Below are positions 5,115 to 5,404 of a stretch of DNA of 5,404 nucleotides, one piece after another. The notes beneath the pieces are model-generated. The model did not search any database, was not told the origin of the DNA, and saw nothing but the letters and a program-made list of their open reading frames with translations. Every line of letters starts with the position of its first letter. Position 1 is the first letter of the stretch. The position numbers and the translations under genes are program-made. Origin of the DNA: Candidatus Babeliales bacterium (GTDB taxonomy: Bacteria; Babelota; Babeliae; Babelales; JANWKD01); contig JANWKD010000024.1 in NCBI GenBank assembly GCA_025451595.1, positions 1 to 5,404 on the forward strand. The letters run 5' to 3'.

Positions 5115-5404
5115 TTATGTTTTAGCCAGTAATATTCTTATTAAAGCACAAAATGTAGTAACCCAAGAAGTAGAGTAAGAAGATCGCTTATCGCTTTCTA
5201 CCGCGATCAATGAATAATCAACGCTGCGTTTTGTGGGATTACCAACTATTAAGACAGCTTCATTTTTATTATCATCGAGAAATTGTTTCAATGATTGATG
5301 TTTTTTGCTCATTTTTCGAATATAGTTGCACACGTCACTATTACATTGGTCTAAATAAGGGATTTCTACGGGACATCGTTCAGATAGCCAATTTATTGGT
5401 ATAT
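5115..5404 (-). CDS. C-terminal part of an unrecognised protein (start outside the window)
   Basis: The reading frame is open from the right edge to the TAA at 5115-5117, giving 95 visible codons; the start lies beyond the window. A GTG at 5333 and an ATG at 5312 occur inside the frame but need not be starts, because protein-like sequence continues upstream of them (IPINWLSERCPVEIPYLDQC). The visible part contains three cysteines in the first 25 residues, a lysine-rich stretch (MSKKHQSLKQFLDDNKNEA), a short hydrophobic strand (AVLIVGNP) and a hydrophobic C-terminal end (VTTFCALIRILLAKT) that might touch a membrane. I recognise no family. No clear terminator follows it, and its relation to the small convergent ORF is uncertain. 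Confidence 0.6.
   Translation of the reverse strand, partial: IPINWLSERCPVEIPYLDQCNSDVCNYIRKMSKKHQSLKQFLDDNKNEAVLIVGNPTKRSVDYSLIAVESDKRSSYSTSWVTTFCALIRILLAKT

Noticed and set aside
5118..5333. A complete 72-residue protein starting at the GTG at 5333
   Set aside because: The frame remains open to the window edge with protein-like sequence upstream, and no Shine-Dalgarno precedes the GTG, so a C-terminal fragment of a longer gene is more likely.
1..5404. CRISPR array, tRNA, rRNA or transposase gene
   Set aside because: No regularly spaced repeats, no tRNA cloverleaf, no rRNA-like stretch and no transposase motifs were seen on either strand.

Overview
The window carries mostly leftward (minus-strand) genes of an AT-rich Gram-negative bacterium. 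Envelope proteins dominate: several start with Sec-type signal sequences, one looks like an outer-membrane barrel, and one belongs to the SPFH/prohibitin family. The AT-rich code, strong Shine-Dalgarno sites, compact gene pairs closed by hairpin terminators and a cysteine-rich barrel protein would suit an obligate intracellular or host-associated lineage such as Dependentiae (TM6) or something Chlamydia-like. That is an impression; no marker gene is present to settle it.

Right to left, in the direction of minus-strand transcription: (i) 5115-5404 is the C-terminal end of an unrecognised protein whose start lies outside the window. (ii) 4741-5114 is a control region with a consensus sigma-70-type promoter firing left, a mirror-image weaker promoter firing right, and a small rightward ORF (4935-5105) bracketed by a 13-bp inverted repeat. 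(iii) 4740-3076 is a two-gene operon encoding an SPFH/prohibitin-like membrane protein and a short S49 (SppA-like) serine protease, ended by a long hairpin terminator at 2971-3026. (iv) 2840-251 is a second two-gene unit encoding a 14-cysteine outer-membrane-barrel-like protein and a signal-peptide-bearing GMC flavin oxidoreductase, ended by a hairpin terminator at 190-226. (v) 1-150 is the N-terminal end of a small exported protein, probably a lipoprotein, with its own extended -10 promoter.

Functionally, the SPFH and S49 proteins probably form an envelope quality-control pair, with the SPFH scaffold and protease both facing the periplasm. The barrel and GMC proteins are probably co-transcribed and co-exported. 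The most distinctive observation is in the GMC enzyme. It carries His in the GGxSxHN motif, where choline oxidase binds its FAD covalently. This could explain how a Sec-exported GMC enzyme keeps its cofactor outside the cytoplasm.
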